A DNA stretch of 64,000 nt from assembly GCA_027559495.1 (NCBI GenBank), contig JAMXSV010000008.1, positions 62,001-126,000 of the forward strand, read 5' to 3'. The translations under genes were made by a program, and so were the position numbers. The DNA comes from Aurifilum marmelostoma (Eukaryota > Ascomycota > Sordariomycetes > Diaporthales > Cryphonectriaceae). Shown here in pieces: positions 46,004 to 57,891 of the stretch. The notes below the pieces were generated by a model. That model had not been told where the DNA came from. It did no database searches and saw only the letters and a list, made by a program, of their open reading frames with translations. Within the stretch, counting starts at the first letter, position 1. Each line of letters begins with the position of its first letter.

Positions 46004-47438
46004 AAAGGATTTTGTGCCTGATTGAGGATGGGACATCGGCCCTTGTGTTATGCTGTTGCTCGTGTGCAAGTTCTTAAGATGGCTTCAAAAGATGGTGAAG
46101 TTGGGGCCTGTAGAAGGTGACCCTCCAGGATAAAATACACCATGTTTCTGTCAAGGATTTGAGAAGTTCCATCTCAGTACACCATTGCATCATGTCACCT
46201 CGTGTGCCCAAAAATAGTACCAAAATTATCCCAAGTTTCTCACTATTGTTTGTGCTGAACCTCGACGATCGCTTGCGTCCTACTTACTCAGCCACTTTAG
46301 ATCTCGCAAGAGCCGAGGCAAACATGAGCAGCCCCCCCCCCCCCCCCCCTTTTTTTGCTTCTTTTTCTCCTCTCTCTCTTTTTTTCTTTGCTCTTGTTCG
46401 GCGCTTCTTTTTCTTCGCTCTGTAGCTCACATCTACAAGTCAAGTGAGAAGCGAGACGGACGAGGAATGAGTTGGAACGATGGGGAACCAAACCCCTGCT
46501 CAGCTACTGAGGCGTGCGCCCCACCACCACGAGCACTGGCATCCATCCGCAGCCAATCAACTTACACACAGCTGCAGATATCGAACCCAGCTGCAACGAG
46601 ATGACAATCTAGAACCCTCAGGGGAAGAATCTCTACCGTAGTAGAGAATTTTTCTGAGCCAGTCCCTGGCAGCCATGAGGACAGGTTTGTGACTGAGGCC
46701 TGGAGTGCGACGGAGGTCATTACTGCTCATGACAGCTAAAATGGGCCATCCTCAGTCAAACATGAGGTTCAAGCATGCAGATAAGCTTGATGTGTGTGGT
46801 TGCCCCCGGACCCAGTTTGCCAGGTGCCAGGCTCTCGCATACTTGGCAGCATCAACTCAGAAGTGCTGCAGGCCAACCAACATTTCATGGCTCGCGCTAG
46901 ATACATGGACAGACACTGCAATCAAGGATAATGGGAGTGTATTGGAATCTGTCGCTCAGCCTTTCTTCACCATTCCTCCCACCTCCTTCATGCAAAGGGG
47001 TGAGGGGAACAAAGAATTACAGGGTCTAAGCGCTTGAGTAAGTTGATATGGTAGGTAGTGTCGCTTTGTTCCTTACAGGAGGTTGTCTGTGTACGCTGCT
47101 GCTGTTGATAATATACATACGTGGTGGTGCCCACGACTACTCGTCCCCTTGCGACCCGTCTGCGAGAAATTGTTGATTAAGTTTTCGTACCTGTTTCGTT
47201 CATTCCTTTTTCACTCCGGGCTTGAGGCTCGTTTTCCTTCCTGTCGACAAGAGGGTCTTGGTTCTTTACAAACAACAAGATTTCGGTGGTCTCCTGAATA
47301 CGAACGTTAACAAGTCGTCTTATACGAGACCTTGCCGGTGTTTCCTATTTCTAACCACGCTGGAAACAAGTGGGAAAAAGAGGGGCTACCATTCTTTCAC
47401 GTGGCCGTTGGCAAAGACCAAATTTATTTTCACCCACG
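46004..47438. other. Intergenic region with C18-T7 tract
   Basis: 1.4 kb between two plus-strand genes. The tract at 46332-46356 and pyrimidine-rich flanks are the only notable structure. Confidence 0.55.
46332..46356 (+). repeat. C18 followed by T7
   Basis: Eighteen C (46332-46349) run directly into seven T. The length is likely uncertain in the assembly. Confidence 0.9.
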
Positions 47439-48113
47439 ATGCTGGTCATCGTCTTTATACAACTCCTCCTCGGGCTGGCGCCAGTCGCATCCGCCAGTCC
47501 GTTCACCAGACCAGCCAGCGCGGATGCGAGACTGGTCACCCTCGCTGGAGCGGACAGCCGGGCCACGGCCCTGACCACAATTACCACCCCGACGGCAGAC
47601 TCGACAGCACCCGCCGCACCTCTGGAGACAAACGGGCAAAAAAAGACCCAGAAGCAGCAATTAGAACTGCGAGGCGTGCCGGCGGCGCCTGTCAGGCCTC
47701 AGCAGCGCGACGGGTTCGCCACATCGCCGGCCAGCACCTCGGCCGTGGCAGCAGCAGCGATCACCGCCGCAGCAGCATCAGCAGCAGACACGGGGGACGA
47801 CGACACGGCGGTGAAGACGAGCACCACGCCGACGCAAGACGATGACGCTGCTGCCGCTGCCACAACAGCAGCACCGACAGATAACCCCGAGGTGGACTCG
47901 GACCTGGCGCGGGAAGGCTACAGCCAGCTGACATTCTACTCGTGCGAGAAGTATGCCACAGCAACGCACTGTGGCTGGCACGAGGAGATCGTGCACGTCG
48001 GCGGGGCCAGCGGGTTGGGGAAGCAGGCGGTCGGGGGAGCAGGACCGGGCCGGGCGGCGATTGGAGCTGCGGCGTGCGCGATGGTGGTCATGAACTTGGC
48101 GCTGCGCTGGTAA
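47439..48113 (+). CDS. Secreted GPI-type alanine/threonine-rich protein
   Basis: A single exon of 224 residues. The N-terminus MLVIVFIQLLLGLAPVASAS is a signal peptide. Residues about 30-155 are a low-complexity Ala/Thr/Asp stalk, likely O-glycosylated. A compact conserved-looking motif follows, YSQLTFYSCEKYATATHCGWHEEIVHVG, with two cysteines. The end (GRAAIGAAACAMVVMNLALRW) is hydrophobic and preceded by small Gly/Ala residues, as in GPI-anchor signals. From memory, a YSC..HCGWH motif recurs in small surface proteins of filamentous ascomycetes, but I know no function. It is probably at the cell surface or in the wall. Confidence 0.72.
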   Translation: MLVIVFIQLLLGLAPVASASPFTRPASADARLVTLAGADSRATALTTITTPTADSTAPAAPLETNGQKKTQKQQLELRGVPAAPVRPQQRDGFATSPASTSAVAAAAITAAAASAADTGDDDTAVKTSTTPTQDDDAAAAATTAAPTDNPEVDSDLAREGYSQLTFYSCEKYATATHCGWHEEIVHVGGASGLGKQAVGGAGPGRAAIGAAACAMVVMNLALRW

Positions 48114-48901
48114 AAATGTATATCTATATATGCTGTTTCGCAGACAACCCAGTTCGGGTGGCCAATCTTCGCGTCGCTTCTTCATAGGCGGGCGGTTTGA
48201 TTGGCTTTTTGTATATGTGAATTGGATGAGGATCAAGTGGGTGGGCGTTCATGGGAGGACGACTTCAGCCTGGGGCTGTCAACGATATACCTGTCTCACT
48301 CGAGGCGCTTGTTTTTTTCTTCTTTTCCTTGTCTTTCTTTTCAACATGAGTTGTACCGGAGTCTGTTGGGCAATTATCGACACTTGCTCTGACAGGGTCT
48401 GACCAGCATCGAAAATAGATCTTCAAATTCTGAAGCGACAGAGAATTGAACAGGGTTTTGAAGCAAAAGAGAGTCGAAAAGAATGGCGGCGCATGCGAGT
48501 GCTTTATTTGTTTTGATGCTATGGTTGATCATATAACCACCGCAGTCCCATCCGTATTCACGACGCCATGACCTCAAAAAAACAGAATCTCTTTTGTGTG
48601 GGTGTTGCCGAACAAGACCTCATGTGGTGGGTGCATCATGTCATGTCGAATTTTTCAAAGACGTAGTATCACGGGCGATGACTGTGTCTCCGGGTGTATA
48701 TCCTCACTCTGCCGGCCTGTCTGCCTTCCTGCCTGTGCATACACCTGCCAACCAAAGCCAGCATAGCCCTCGCAAAGCCCGACCAAGAACCAACTCGAAA
48801 ACCAACATGCTTCGGGATGGATGAGAAGCAGTAGAGAGAACCGGGGAATCGCAGTATTGACAAGACGAGGTCGTGAGAGCTGGGTAAGGGGGGCGAGTCG
48901 C
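48114..48901. other. Convergent intergenic region
   Basis: 790 bp between the GPI-type gene and the eS24 gene 3' ends. Nothing can be supported. Confidence 0.55.
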
Positions 48902-49871
48902 TTATTTCTCCTTCTTGGCCTTGGCACCCTTGACCTTGGCAGTGCCGCGGAGGGTCTTCTGTCGGTTCTTGCGCTGCTTGCCTGTATTGAGGGGAAAGGA
49001 AGAAGTGTCAGCCCGAGATGAGTTGTGTAACAGGAGTGTTACGGGATCGTCACCGCCGGGTGGAGGCGATCATGATGATCATGATGAAGAATAACGTACG
49101 CTGCTGCCTGCTGGCCTTCTCGATCTTCTTGGCCAGGCCGACACGGACCAGGCGGTAGTGAGGCTCGAACTTCTTCATGGCCTCGGGCGAGTCGTAGACA
49201 AGGGCGAAGCCAGTGGTCTTGCCACCACCGAACTGGGTGCGCAGACCAAAGACGGAGACCTGGTCCTTACCGGCCTTGTACATGCCGGCCAACTTGTCGC
49301 GGAGCTCATCCTTGGCAATGTTGGGGCGGTTGGGGTGCAGGATGTCACTGTGATTGAGAAGGAGAGGTCAGAATGCTAGCCCGTATCAAACTCGGCAATT
49401 CCTGTTTTGTGGGTGGGGTGTCTGGTGCATCTCGTCTCAACAAGAAGTTGTTGCGCGAGTCTTTGCATGAATGTCGTCAAGTCTCGGTTCCTGACCCTCT
49501 CGCATCCGCTTCGCTGCACTGTATTGCATCTTCTCGACCCCATTCGCACCCTCCATCTGTTCGTGCAGGCCTTTCATCAGACTTCCCGGCGTGAATTCGG
49601 GGTGTCGAACCGGCTTGTCCTGATTGAACGTATGCGTCTCCGCGAAAAGTTCTCTCGGCCGCTCCTCCTCTTTCAATGATTGGTGGTATCGATGAATCTT
49701 GCAGTTGGCAGGCATAGAGGCGGATTCGAGAGGACAAACAGAGTCGAGAGGGGTGGGCGGATGGATGGATTGGGAGGTGAATACTCACACGACCATCTGC
49801 TTGCGACCCAGAAGAGGGTTGCGGATGAACTTGCGAGTCCGCAGGGTAACGGGGGTATCGGCGTCCGCCAT
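48902..49871 (-). CDS. RPS24: 40S ribosomal protein eS24 (S24)
   Basis: Three exons (49789-49871, 49097-49347, 48902-48981) give 137 residues, the family length. The 441-nt first intron is long for this window, as is common in fungal ribosomal-protein genes. The start MADADTPVTLRTRKFIRNPLLGRKQMVVDILHP is typical. It continues with VSVFGLRTQFGGGKTTGFALVYDS and KKFEPHYRLVR, and a basic C-terminus rich in Lys/Arg. It is a component of the small ribosomal subunit, needed for pre-rRNA processing and 40S assembly. All splice junctions are consensus and restore the conserved sequence. The long first intron holds no clear snoRNA. Confidence 0.96.
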
Positions 49872-51461
49872 CTTGAAATTGTCGAATTGTCGAAATGGCA
49901 GAGATTTCGAAGTTCGCAGATGGGTTGGGTAGGTGGTGCTGGGCGAAGGGTAAAGGGAAAAAGAAGGACGAAGTCGAAGTCGAAGTTTGACTGACTGGGG
50001 TTCGATTTTCGCGACTCAGCCAGGCTCACAACTGAACCCGTGCCAGCCCACACAACTGCCAGAGATTTTTTGGGGCGGGAGCTGCAATCTGTGGGTGGCC
50101 CGTGCGTATTCTCGCTCAGCAGTAGCCAGGCTAAGCTGTTCCGGGACGTCCCCGCTCTAGATAATCCGGCTCCGAACAGAGCAACCCGAACCCTGGAATT
50201 CCAGCCCCTCTCTACCTGGCCCCCCACTCTGTCTCTGCCTACGTGTGCTCGACCGCACCTTCAACTGCCCGTGCTTTTCATGATAAGCCATATTACGCGC
50301 CATTGCACCTGCTGACAAGTCCAACATATATGCCTGCGTCACTGATATGGATGTGGATCATGCAAGCTGACATTGTCTCTAGTGGCGGGATCGACACGAA
50401 CAGAGATGTCCGGCCAAGCCTGGTTGGATGTGGAAGCCATGAGCACAGTTGAGGCAGCACAACCCGCACCCGCCGCTGATACTGATGTCGACATCTTCAC
50501 AGCTGTAAATCGTCAAGTATCATCTTCTCCGCCTGTGCTCATTCGCGAGAGGCCATTGATATCGAGGCCGCCCATGCAAGTGGTCCCAAAGATATAGGAA
50601 TTGTGGCAGTGGCAGCCTGCTTTTGCAACCAACGTTGCAAAAAGAGTCGGCTGATTCACTCTGAGCTGGGCTGTGTGTGCTGCGTTGGTAGGCCAAGTGC
50701 ATGCATGCAACCAGGCTAACGCTTTACTAAACCTCTTTGATCAAATTCCGTGCTTACTTGCCTACGCAGCAGCGGCTGGGCCCTGGGACGCCGCCGTCCA
50801 TACACCAGCAATGGAGTCTACTATGACACGAGTGCAACTCCACAGTGCTGCCTGCAGCAGCGGCCCCCATGCCCCCCTCCCCCAGAGGCCTGAACGCGGG
50901 CACCTTTTGGCCTCATCCAAGCTCCAACTGCACATGTGGAAGCGGTGAACGGTAGAGCAGGAATGCAGGAATGGCGTAGACTGGATATCGTACATACAGA
51001 CGCTGATCAGATCTGCTAATTACCAAAGTGAGGCTCCCCGATTGACTCACTCCCCGCCAAGAGGTGGCAACCCTGGTAAGGCTGCCTATAAGTATCAGGC
51101 CTCTACAGAACAACTCTCATGAGCCACCTAGAACAACCAGCAAAGGACTCAAACTTTGAGCTGCCACAATCTTTCTGCGTCACCTTGACCCTTACAGACG
51201 GACAGGTGTGCACGATCTTTTCATTCTTGCCTTCTGCAGCCGGAACCACTCATCAGTCTCAAAGTGCCTCATCTTCGAAGGCCCCAAGCCTTATCAAGTT
51301 CGCCTGCCTCCCTCAGCAGCCTTTTTGTGTGTGACGGTACTGCGAGCATCACAGACAGTCGCGTCTCACTCACATGCCTATTGTCTCTGTAGCTTCTGCC
51401 TCACACTTCATTGTCCCACACGGCGTCACGCAGAATTTCAGCTCTCCACATTTCAGCCGTC
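49872..51461. other. Divergent intergenic region
   Basis: 1.6 kb between eS24 (-) and the AAA+ ATPase (+), so it carries both promoters. Short frames at 50373-50948 have no gene-like features. Confidence 0.55.
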
Positions 51462-53630
51462 ATGCCTCCCAGCACCACGAGCACTGAACAGAGCTCCTCT
51501 TCGAGCGATACAATGGACGACAAGAAAACTCAAGTCAGCAACACGGCTGTCAAGGCATCGCCCGCCAAGCAGTCTCTATTCAGACGCGCCACTTCGAAAC
51601 TGCGCAGTGCTGTTTGCTTGCCCGATAACAGTACAGTTGAGCCTGCCGAAAAGAAGGATGACCAGAGCGACAAGGACGGCGAAAAAGGCAAGGATAAGGA
51701 GGATGAGAAGGCCGACGACGACAAGACTGACCAGACCATGAAATGCGAGTTCAAGCACCTCGATAGGAAACTCGACAACGAGGACAAACCCTACTTCCTG
51801 GAGCGCAAGAAGGAGGACATCGACAAGGCTGAGAAGAAGGACTGGTGGGAGTTGTTCTCCTTCTGCGTCGTCAGGCGATATGATTCAGATGGCGACCTGG
51901 AAGGAACATGCCTCTATGTCAACCCAAAGCCGCTGCGCCAACTGCTCAAGGACGTCATCGGGAATTATCCCTCCGACCCCGTAGACGTCGATGATGTCCA
52001 GATCACCTCTCCATACCACTCACTGTTCCACTACCGCAAACAGCTCAAGGAGGTTGGCCTCCAGCGCTTTGAAGCCGAGGGCGACGCCGAATCGGCGGAC
52101 CACCTCCGGCTGCTGCTCGACTGGATCAACACCACCTTTGAGCTTGAGATTGCCGCCCACGAGAGGTGCCTGTCGAGCGACAGCAAGGCCATCGCGTACG
52201 ACAAGCTATGGACCCTGTTCTGCCCCGGCACCATCGTGCACGCCAAGCTTCAGAACCAGCACCGAGCCTTCCGTGTTCAGGATTACTGGTACGACGATGA
52301 CGAGGACGCTCCGGGTCTTTATATGAACGCCCGGTTCGTTGACTACGACGGCGACAGGTTTGGACACCGGGACAGCACTCTGCAGGTCCCCAAGTACAAC
52401 GGTGTGAGGGAGATCAGCTCGCAGGACGTGCGACCTCTGCAATATATCGACAACGCCGACGAGATCCGCGAAATGCTCGTGGCCAGGGGCAAGAGGTTCC
52501 AAGAGCTCGCCGCCGGCCAGCATTTTATGCAGTACAAGGGTATCGCGATGAAGAGGGACCCCCGATGCCATGGCAAATATCTGAGATACGACGCCGGCGG
52601 TCGCATCATGATTGACTGCAAAACTTATCACCGACTCGACGCAAACGATACTATCTGGGCACGCAGCTTTGAGAAAGATCATCCGAGGGATGAACTCACC
52701 GACGAAGACCTCCTTGTTGCCAACGCCATGGTGAGAGGATACTCCATGACGGCCAAACGCTTCCTGGAGTTCTGCGTCGACAATGTATCCGAGATCGCGT
52801 GGAGCCCACAGTGCTTCGAGGACCTTGTCCTCGATGCGACGACCAAGAAGACCGTACAAGCCCTTGTTTCCACGCACTCGCGGAGGAGATCCGACCCAGC
52901 AGCAGAAGATAATCTTGATGACATTGTGAAAGGCAAAGGTCAGGGACTCGTCTTTGTCTTGCATGGCCCGCCAGGAGTCGGAAAGACACTGACTGCGGAG
53001 TGCGTTGCCGAGTACCTCAAGCGACCTCTGTTCATGGTCTCGTCAGGCGACCTAGGCCTCACGAGCGAGGAGCTCGACAAGCGGCTGACCGAGATCATGG
53101 ACATGACCTCGACCTGGCGCGCCGTCCTGCTCATTGACGAGGCAGATGTTTTCCTGGAGCAGAGGGCCCTTCACGACCTTCACCGCAATGCCATGGTGTC
53201 TGTGTTCCTGCGTGTGCTGGAGTACTACGCTGGCATCCTGTTCCTCACCACCAACCGCGTGGCAACATTTGATGATGCCTTCAAGAGTCGCATTCACATC
53301 CCAATTCGATACACCGATCTCGACCCCAAGTCGAGATCACAGATCTGGCACCACTTCTGCAACAAGGTTCCTGGCGGCGTGGACATCTCTGAGGACGAGT
53401 TCCAGACATTGGCAGAGCACGACCTTAATGGCCGTCAGATTAAGAATGTAGTCAAGGTGGCGGAGAGCCTGGCTGCCTTCGACAAGGTCAAGCTCGACTT
53501 CAAGCAGATCCAGCAAGTGACCAAGGTCCAGGCCACGTTCGAGAAGGACCTCGAGAGTTTTGGCGAGATAGACTATACTGCACCCGGCTCAGCAAAGAGG
53601 CATGCTGAGAGCAGGAACCTGTACTATTAG
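51462..53630 (+). CDS. AAA+ ATPase with N-terminal domain of unknown function
   Basis: A single exon of 722 residues from the first ATG (51462); the frame extends upstream only from non-ATG codons. The first 110 residues are charged and disordered (Lys/Asp/Glu-rich). Residues about 110-470 form a conserved fungal domain (WWELFSFCVVRRY, PYHSLFHYRKQL, LLLDWINTTF, DYWYDDDED, MQYKGIAMKRD) found in front of many fungal AAA proteins. The AAA module follows: Walker A GPPGVGKT (about 502), Walker B VLLIDEADVFLEQR (about 556), sensor-1 LTTNR and a DDAFKSRI arginine finger. All key residues for ATP hydrolysis are present. The family is abundant in filamentous ascomycetes and its role is unknown; protein unfolding or remodelling would be inference. 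Confidence 0.88.
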   Translation: MPPSTTSTEQSSSSSDTMDDKKTQVSNTAVKASPAKQSLFRRATSKLRSAVCLPDNSTVEPAEKKDDQSDKDGEKGKDKEDEKADDDKTDQTMKCEFKHLDRKLDNEDKPYFLERKKEDIDKAEKKDWWELFSFCVVRRYDSDGDLEGTCLYVNPKPLRQLLKDVIGNYPSDPVDVDDVQITSPYHSLFHYRKQLKEVGLQRFEAEGDAESADHLRLLLDWINTTFELEIAAHERCLSSDSKAIAYDKLWTLFCPGTIVHAKLQNQHRAFRVQDYWYDDDEDAPGLYMNARFVDYDGDRFGHRDSTLQVPKYNGVREISSQDVRPLQYIDNADEIREMLVARGKRFQELAAGQHFMQYKGIAMKRDPRCHGKYLRYDAGGRIMIDCKTYHRLDANDTIWARSFEKDHPRDELTDEDLLVANAMVRGYSMTAKRFLEFCVDNVSEIAWSPQCFEDLVLDATTKKTVQALVSTHSRRRSDPAAEDNLDDIVKGKGQGLVFVLHGPPGVGKTLTAECVAEYLKRPLFMVSSGDLGLTSEELDKRLTEIMDMTSTWRAVLLIDEADVFLEQRALHDLHRNAMVSVFLRVLEYYAGILFLTTNRVATFDDAFKSRIHIPIRYTDLDPKSRSQIWHHFCNKVPGGVDISEDEFQTLAEHDLNGRQIKNVVKVAESLAAFDKVKLDFKQIQQVTKVQATFEKDLESFGEIDYTAPGSAKRHAESRNLYY

Positions 53631-54930
53631 AGAAGGACCTGTGATAGGAAATGATTGACTTCGAAAATGCACCACTCATCCATCTGAGATGTCACTCATT
53701 CAAGACGTTGTCTACCCAGTGCCAGTTACTGAGGGGACTCGTTGATTGGAATGCTTCTCAAGGCCAAGATGCATTTCAATAGGGCAGTGATGCTGCAGAC
53801 AACAAAGTGTTGATTGAGGATGAAGACGTCACAGAGGACTCCCATGGACATTCAGGGGTTTCATGGGAAAGGAGAGACTTTCCAAGGTTCGTCATTGACC
53901 AATTGCAGGGCGCGCGGATCGGCCAAAGGACGGCCCTGCCGCGATAGCTTAACTTTATTCCTCGCCCAGGCACAAGGTAACGCGGCCCCTGAAGAACATT
54001 CCCTCATAGGCGACTATGCTCACCGTCTCATGCCATTTCGATGAGCCTATCCGTGCTGATCATCTATGTGAAGGACAGGTAAGTGGGTCTGGATGAAATC
54101 AGTCGCCCTTGTCTCCATAATCACCCTCGCGAGGATGCTGGCATATCTCGATGGCCACACGATTCTGTGGAACACCAGCTCGACATTGCCCTCCCAGCTA
54201 TTTGTACTCCTCTGAAAAGGCAGTGAGTATATTACTAGACATTGCCCTGCAACTTGAAGTTCTCACAAATTCGATAATGGCTAGTCTTTTATCATCTTCT
54301 GTCAATTCAACAGGTAAACTCGAGTTGAATTTGTGTTTTTTTCTCTTTTCTTTCTCTTCTCTACTGCATGTATGACATCTATTGCACAATCTCTCCCCTG
54401 AAAGAGCCTGCACTTGACTGAATCGCAGATTAAAGAAGCAAGGCCATAAAATACGAGACGCCAAGTCTTGGACAACACAGGTCGCCAAGAGAGGCTCCTA
54501 ATGCTCCCAAGGGCTTGGCCAAGTGAAAGCGGCTCGGCACCTGCACTTGGCAAATTGCAATTCATACTGAAGTCCAGAGAACAGGGACAAATCCGTAACC
54601 AACAATCCTCCTGGCCAAGTTCAATAGCGGGTCTGGATCACAGTCCGGCGCGTGCTGGGTCTTGGACTCGTCGATTGTCAATTGATGTTCATGCGTATTT
54701 AAGTTCCAGTTGGCCTCCTCTCCTTCCAGCGGTCGGTCACGGAACACCGTCTCTGTACATAGACTTGAACAAATTCGAGTGATTCCAACGGTGGCCAGGT
54801 TCTACGGCTGCGAGGGGGCTCGTTTACCACAAAAGACGTGCAATTCCGAAATATTATCTGCCTGCACTTCTCCATCACGGTTTCGATAAACCAACGAGCT
54901 CACACGATCTTTGACTTCTTTTCGGTTACA
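53631..54930. other. Intergenic region
   Basis: 1.3 kb between two plus-strand genes. Short frames at 53814-54044 and 54151-54782 look like chance. Nothing else is seen. Confidence 0.55.
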
Positions 54931-56399
54931 ATGAAGCCAATTCAGGCATTGTTGCCCCTCGTGGGAGGGGCTATTGCAGCACACACTGGGAGTGCTCTGC
55001 GAAGAGCATCTAGCACTCTGCCAGAGGTGACAATCAAAGGCAATGGTGAGACCAAAACCTGCCCTCCTTTTTTCATTCATCCTTCTTGCCTTCAAGACCA
55101 AAATATTGGGTTGATGGCTAACAGGAAATCCTGATTAGCATTCTGGGCCAACGGGCGCGCTTTTATATTCGCGGAGTGGCGTACCAACCCGGCGGCGCTG
55201 CAGACGCCGCAGACCCATTGCTGGACATCGAAAGCCTGACGCGCGATGTTGAGAATTTCAAGACCTTGGGGATCAACACCATTCGTGTCTATACGATAGA
55301 CAACTCGCAGAACCACGACGAAGGCATGGAGCTCCTGGCCAACGCAGGCATCTACCTCGCCCTCGATGTCAACTCGCCCAAGTTCTCTCTGAACAGAGCC
55401 GACTCCTTCCTCTCGTACAACGAGAAATACCTTCAGTCCGTCTTTGCGACGGTCGACAGCTTCGCCTCCTACACCAACACCCTCCTCTTCTTCAGCGGCA
55501 ACGAGGTCATCAACGACAAGGACACCACTGGCGTGGCACCATACATTCGTGCTGTCACCCGCGACATCAAGAACTACATCAATGCTCAGGGGTACCGCAG
55601 TATCCCCGTCGGATACTCGTCTGCAGACGTCTCGGACAACATCGAGCAGCAGCTCCAGTATTTCGACTGCGGTGATGACAGCTCGGCCGTCGACTTCTTC
55701 GCCTTCAACGACTATTCGTGGTGCGACCCTTCGGACTTCGTGACCTCAGGGTGGCAGGCCAAAGTCGAGCGGTACACAGGCTACAGCATCCCGCTGTTCC
55801 TCTCCGAGTACGGCTGCATCGAGGACGAAAGAGCCTGGGGAGAAGTTGCTGCTCTGTATTCAACCAACATGTCGGCAGTCTTCTCTGGCGGCATTGCCTA
55901 TGAATACTCGACCGAGGCCAACGGGTATGGCATCGTAGAGATCGACGATGGCGAGGTCGAGCCCAATGAGGACTTTGAGCAGCTGGCCAAGGCACTGGCT
56001 GAGACACCTGACCCGGAAGGCGACGGAGGTTACAGCACCAGCACGAATGCCTCTGCGTGCCCGGCCCAGTCAGACGAGTGGGCTGTTGCTGATCTCCTTA
56101 TTCCCGCACCTCCTTCTGGCATCGAAGAGTATATGGAGAATGGTGCAGGCGATGGTCCCGGCCTCTCCAAAGATGTGACGACATCTCAGTACGGAGGAGA
56201 AACATACTCCGAGTCCAATGTGACCATGGACGGTGTCAAGATCGCCTCCACCAGCGATGGAAGCTCGTCCTCTGGTAACTCATCCTCGGGAGGTTCCAGC
56301 AGCGCCAGCAGCAGCGGGGGCAGCTCGTCGACATCGAATGCCATCACTGGCTTCTTCGTGCCCATCGCACTGATTATGGCTATTCTGGTTCTTGAGTAA
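54931..56399 (+). CDS. GH72 beta-1,3-glucanosyltransferase (Gas/Gel type), frame break near N-terminus
   Basis: The enzyme splits and rejoins beta-1,3-glucan chains at the cell wall. Exon 1 is 54931-55045 (signal peptide, then LPEVTIKGN) and exon 2 runs 55139-56399. Splicing gives KGNAFWANG, as in the family, but the next conserved block RFYIRGVAYQPGG is one frame away. One base is missing near 55153-55160, for example a fourth G after AACGGG, which would give 458 residues. An unusual splice (donor at the GTG of 55028, acceptor before 55124) would keep frame but lose the conserved block. Both catalytic glutamates are present: SGNEV (about 161) and LSEYGC (about 262). No CBM43 module. A Ser-rich stalk and hydrophobic end indicate a GPI anchor. 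Confidence 0.87.
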
Positions 56400-56679
56400 T
56401 ATTGAACGGTGATAACATTCCACCATCCAGTAGTATTGGAGCAACCCTGTAAAGTTTCTTAGTACATAGTTATTTAGATAAATCATATTGCAAGTAACCA
56501 TTCACGCTACTATTGGTCTGCTCTCAATATCTATAATGCAGACGAGAAAACTCTAAATTAAGCCGACACCTAGCCGTGATTCTATGTTCTAATTTCTTTG
56601 TGAACCAATCTAACAACTTCTAGCCCCATGGTATCGACATGAACAGGAAAAATGCGTGGAAATGAGGTGATCTAGTGCT

Positions 56680-57891
56680 CTAGAGCTTCGCACGCTCTCT
56701 GTACTTCTCATTCTGTTTCGCCAGCGGTGCTGCCTCGTTTCCGACCTGGTCCTGTCCCTGGACCTCCCCAGGCCGGCCCAGCTGCTCTGTCTTCTTGGGA
56801 GCACTGACATACCCACCCTTCTGATTGTCCGAGTTAGTCACCTTGCCCGATTCGTCACGACGGATGCCCAGCTCCATCAGTTTGAAGAATGCATCCGAAA
56901 AGTCTTTGAAGAACACGGCCTTGTCCTTGGCGTACAACTTGACCCACTTCACGAACTCTGGGTCGCGGATCAACGCCATGTCCGTTGGCAGCATCATGAG
57001 TTCTTCTTCCGTGACGGGGTCAAAGGCTGCGAATTGGAGGATGCCTGAGTCGGGAAGTCGTTTCTCTGTCCACTCCTCTGACATGAGCAGGCGGTAATAT
57101 TGATTCGAGAACCTCGTCGGGTTATTGACCCATTTCCCCTCAAACCCTGAGTCTGTTTCTGGCTGTTAGAGGGACAGATATTCATTGCCTTGGTGGAAGA
57201 TGAGGCGATAGTAGAAAAGAAATGCTCACTGGTGGTGTGACAGCGGCCGAGGTTGTGAGCACCACAGAGTGCCACAATCTCCCTGTCGTTGAAGCCCATT
57301 CGGTAGAAGACAGATCGTATGTGGTCTGACCCGAGTGCTGCATCTGGCAGCCTGCCCCGTGGCGGAAGCTTGCTGTCATCGACATAGTCTGTTCTCCCAG
57401 GCAGCCAGGGGATATCCGGGCCGCCCATGGCCTTGATGGCCGTGACGCCAGCCAGAGTCCACAGATCGGCGTAGGTGATCCACGGGTGTTGGCGCTTGAC
57501 GGGCTCGAGAAACAGGCGGGCATGCTGCAGACCCGCGTTGGCAGGGTCGCCACCCTCGGATTCGTATCTCATACCTGCGCCATTGCTACCGCCTGTGTCC
57601 GTTTCGGCATCATAAGTACCGGCAGAGTGCCTTTAACATTGGTTAATTGGTGCACGGTTGGACTATTGACAGATTTCCTGGCTTCTGGGTAAGGGGTTGG
57701 AGGAAAAGGATGAGGAGGCAGCAGAAGAAGGGGAAAAAAAGGAGAGGCGGGCGGGTTTACCAGGCGAGTCTCACAAGGACAGGTCCAGCACTGCCATCAT
57801 CATACTCGGGCTGATCAAGGAGATCGATTATAGACTTCCTGACGGCCTCGAAGTCTCCTAACTGCGAGGACCCTTGGGTGGATGCAGCCAT
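56680..57891 (-). CDS. Cytochrome-c-peroxidase-type haem peroxidase
   Basis: Three exons (57761-57891, 57230-57630, 56680-57152) give 334 residues. It removes hydrogen peroxide in the class I peroxidase family. The distal site is LVRLAWHSAG (R41, W44, H45). The proximal haem ligand is H169 in CGAHNLGRC. The tryptophan that forms the compound I radical in yeast Ccp1 is W185 (GKWVNNPTRFSNQYY). MMLPTDMALIRDPEF and KDFSDAFFKLMELG match the C-terminal lobe. Cys166 stands where Ser or Met is usual. There is no mitochondrial presequence, so it is probably cytosolic. A charged tail of about 45 residues (NSDNQKGG..KYRERAKL) extends past the usual end. An in-frame ATG at 57930 would add 13 residues. 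Confidence 0.92.

Noticed and set aside
46555..46620. Possible minus-strand tRNA around a GGTTCGAT box
   Set aside because: The flanking bases do not form a T-arm stem or an acceptor stem.
50373..50948. Short frames between eS24 and the AAA gene
   Set aside because: No motif, no plausible splice partner, typical of promoter DNA.
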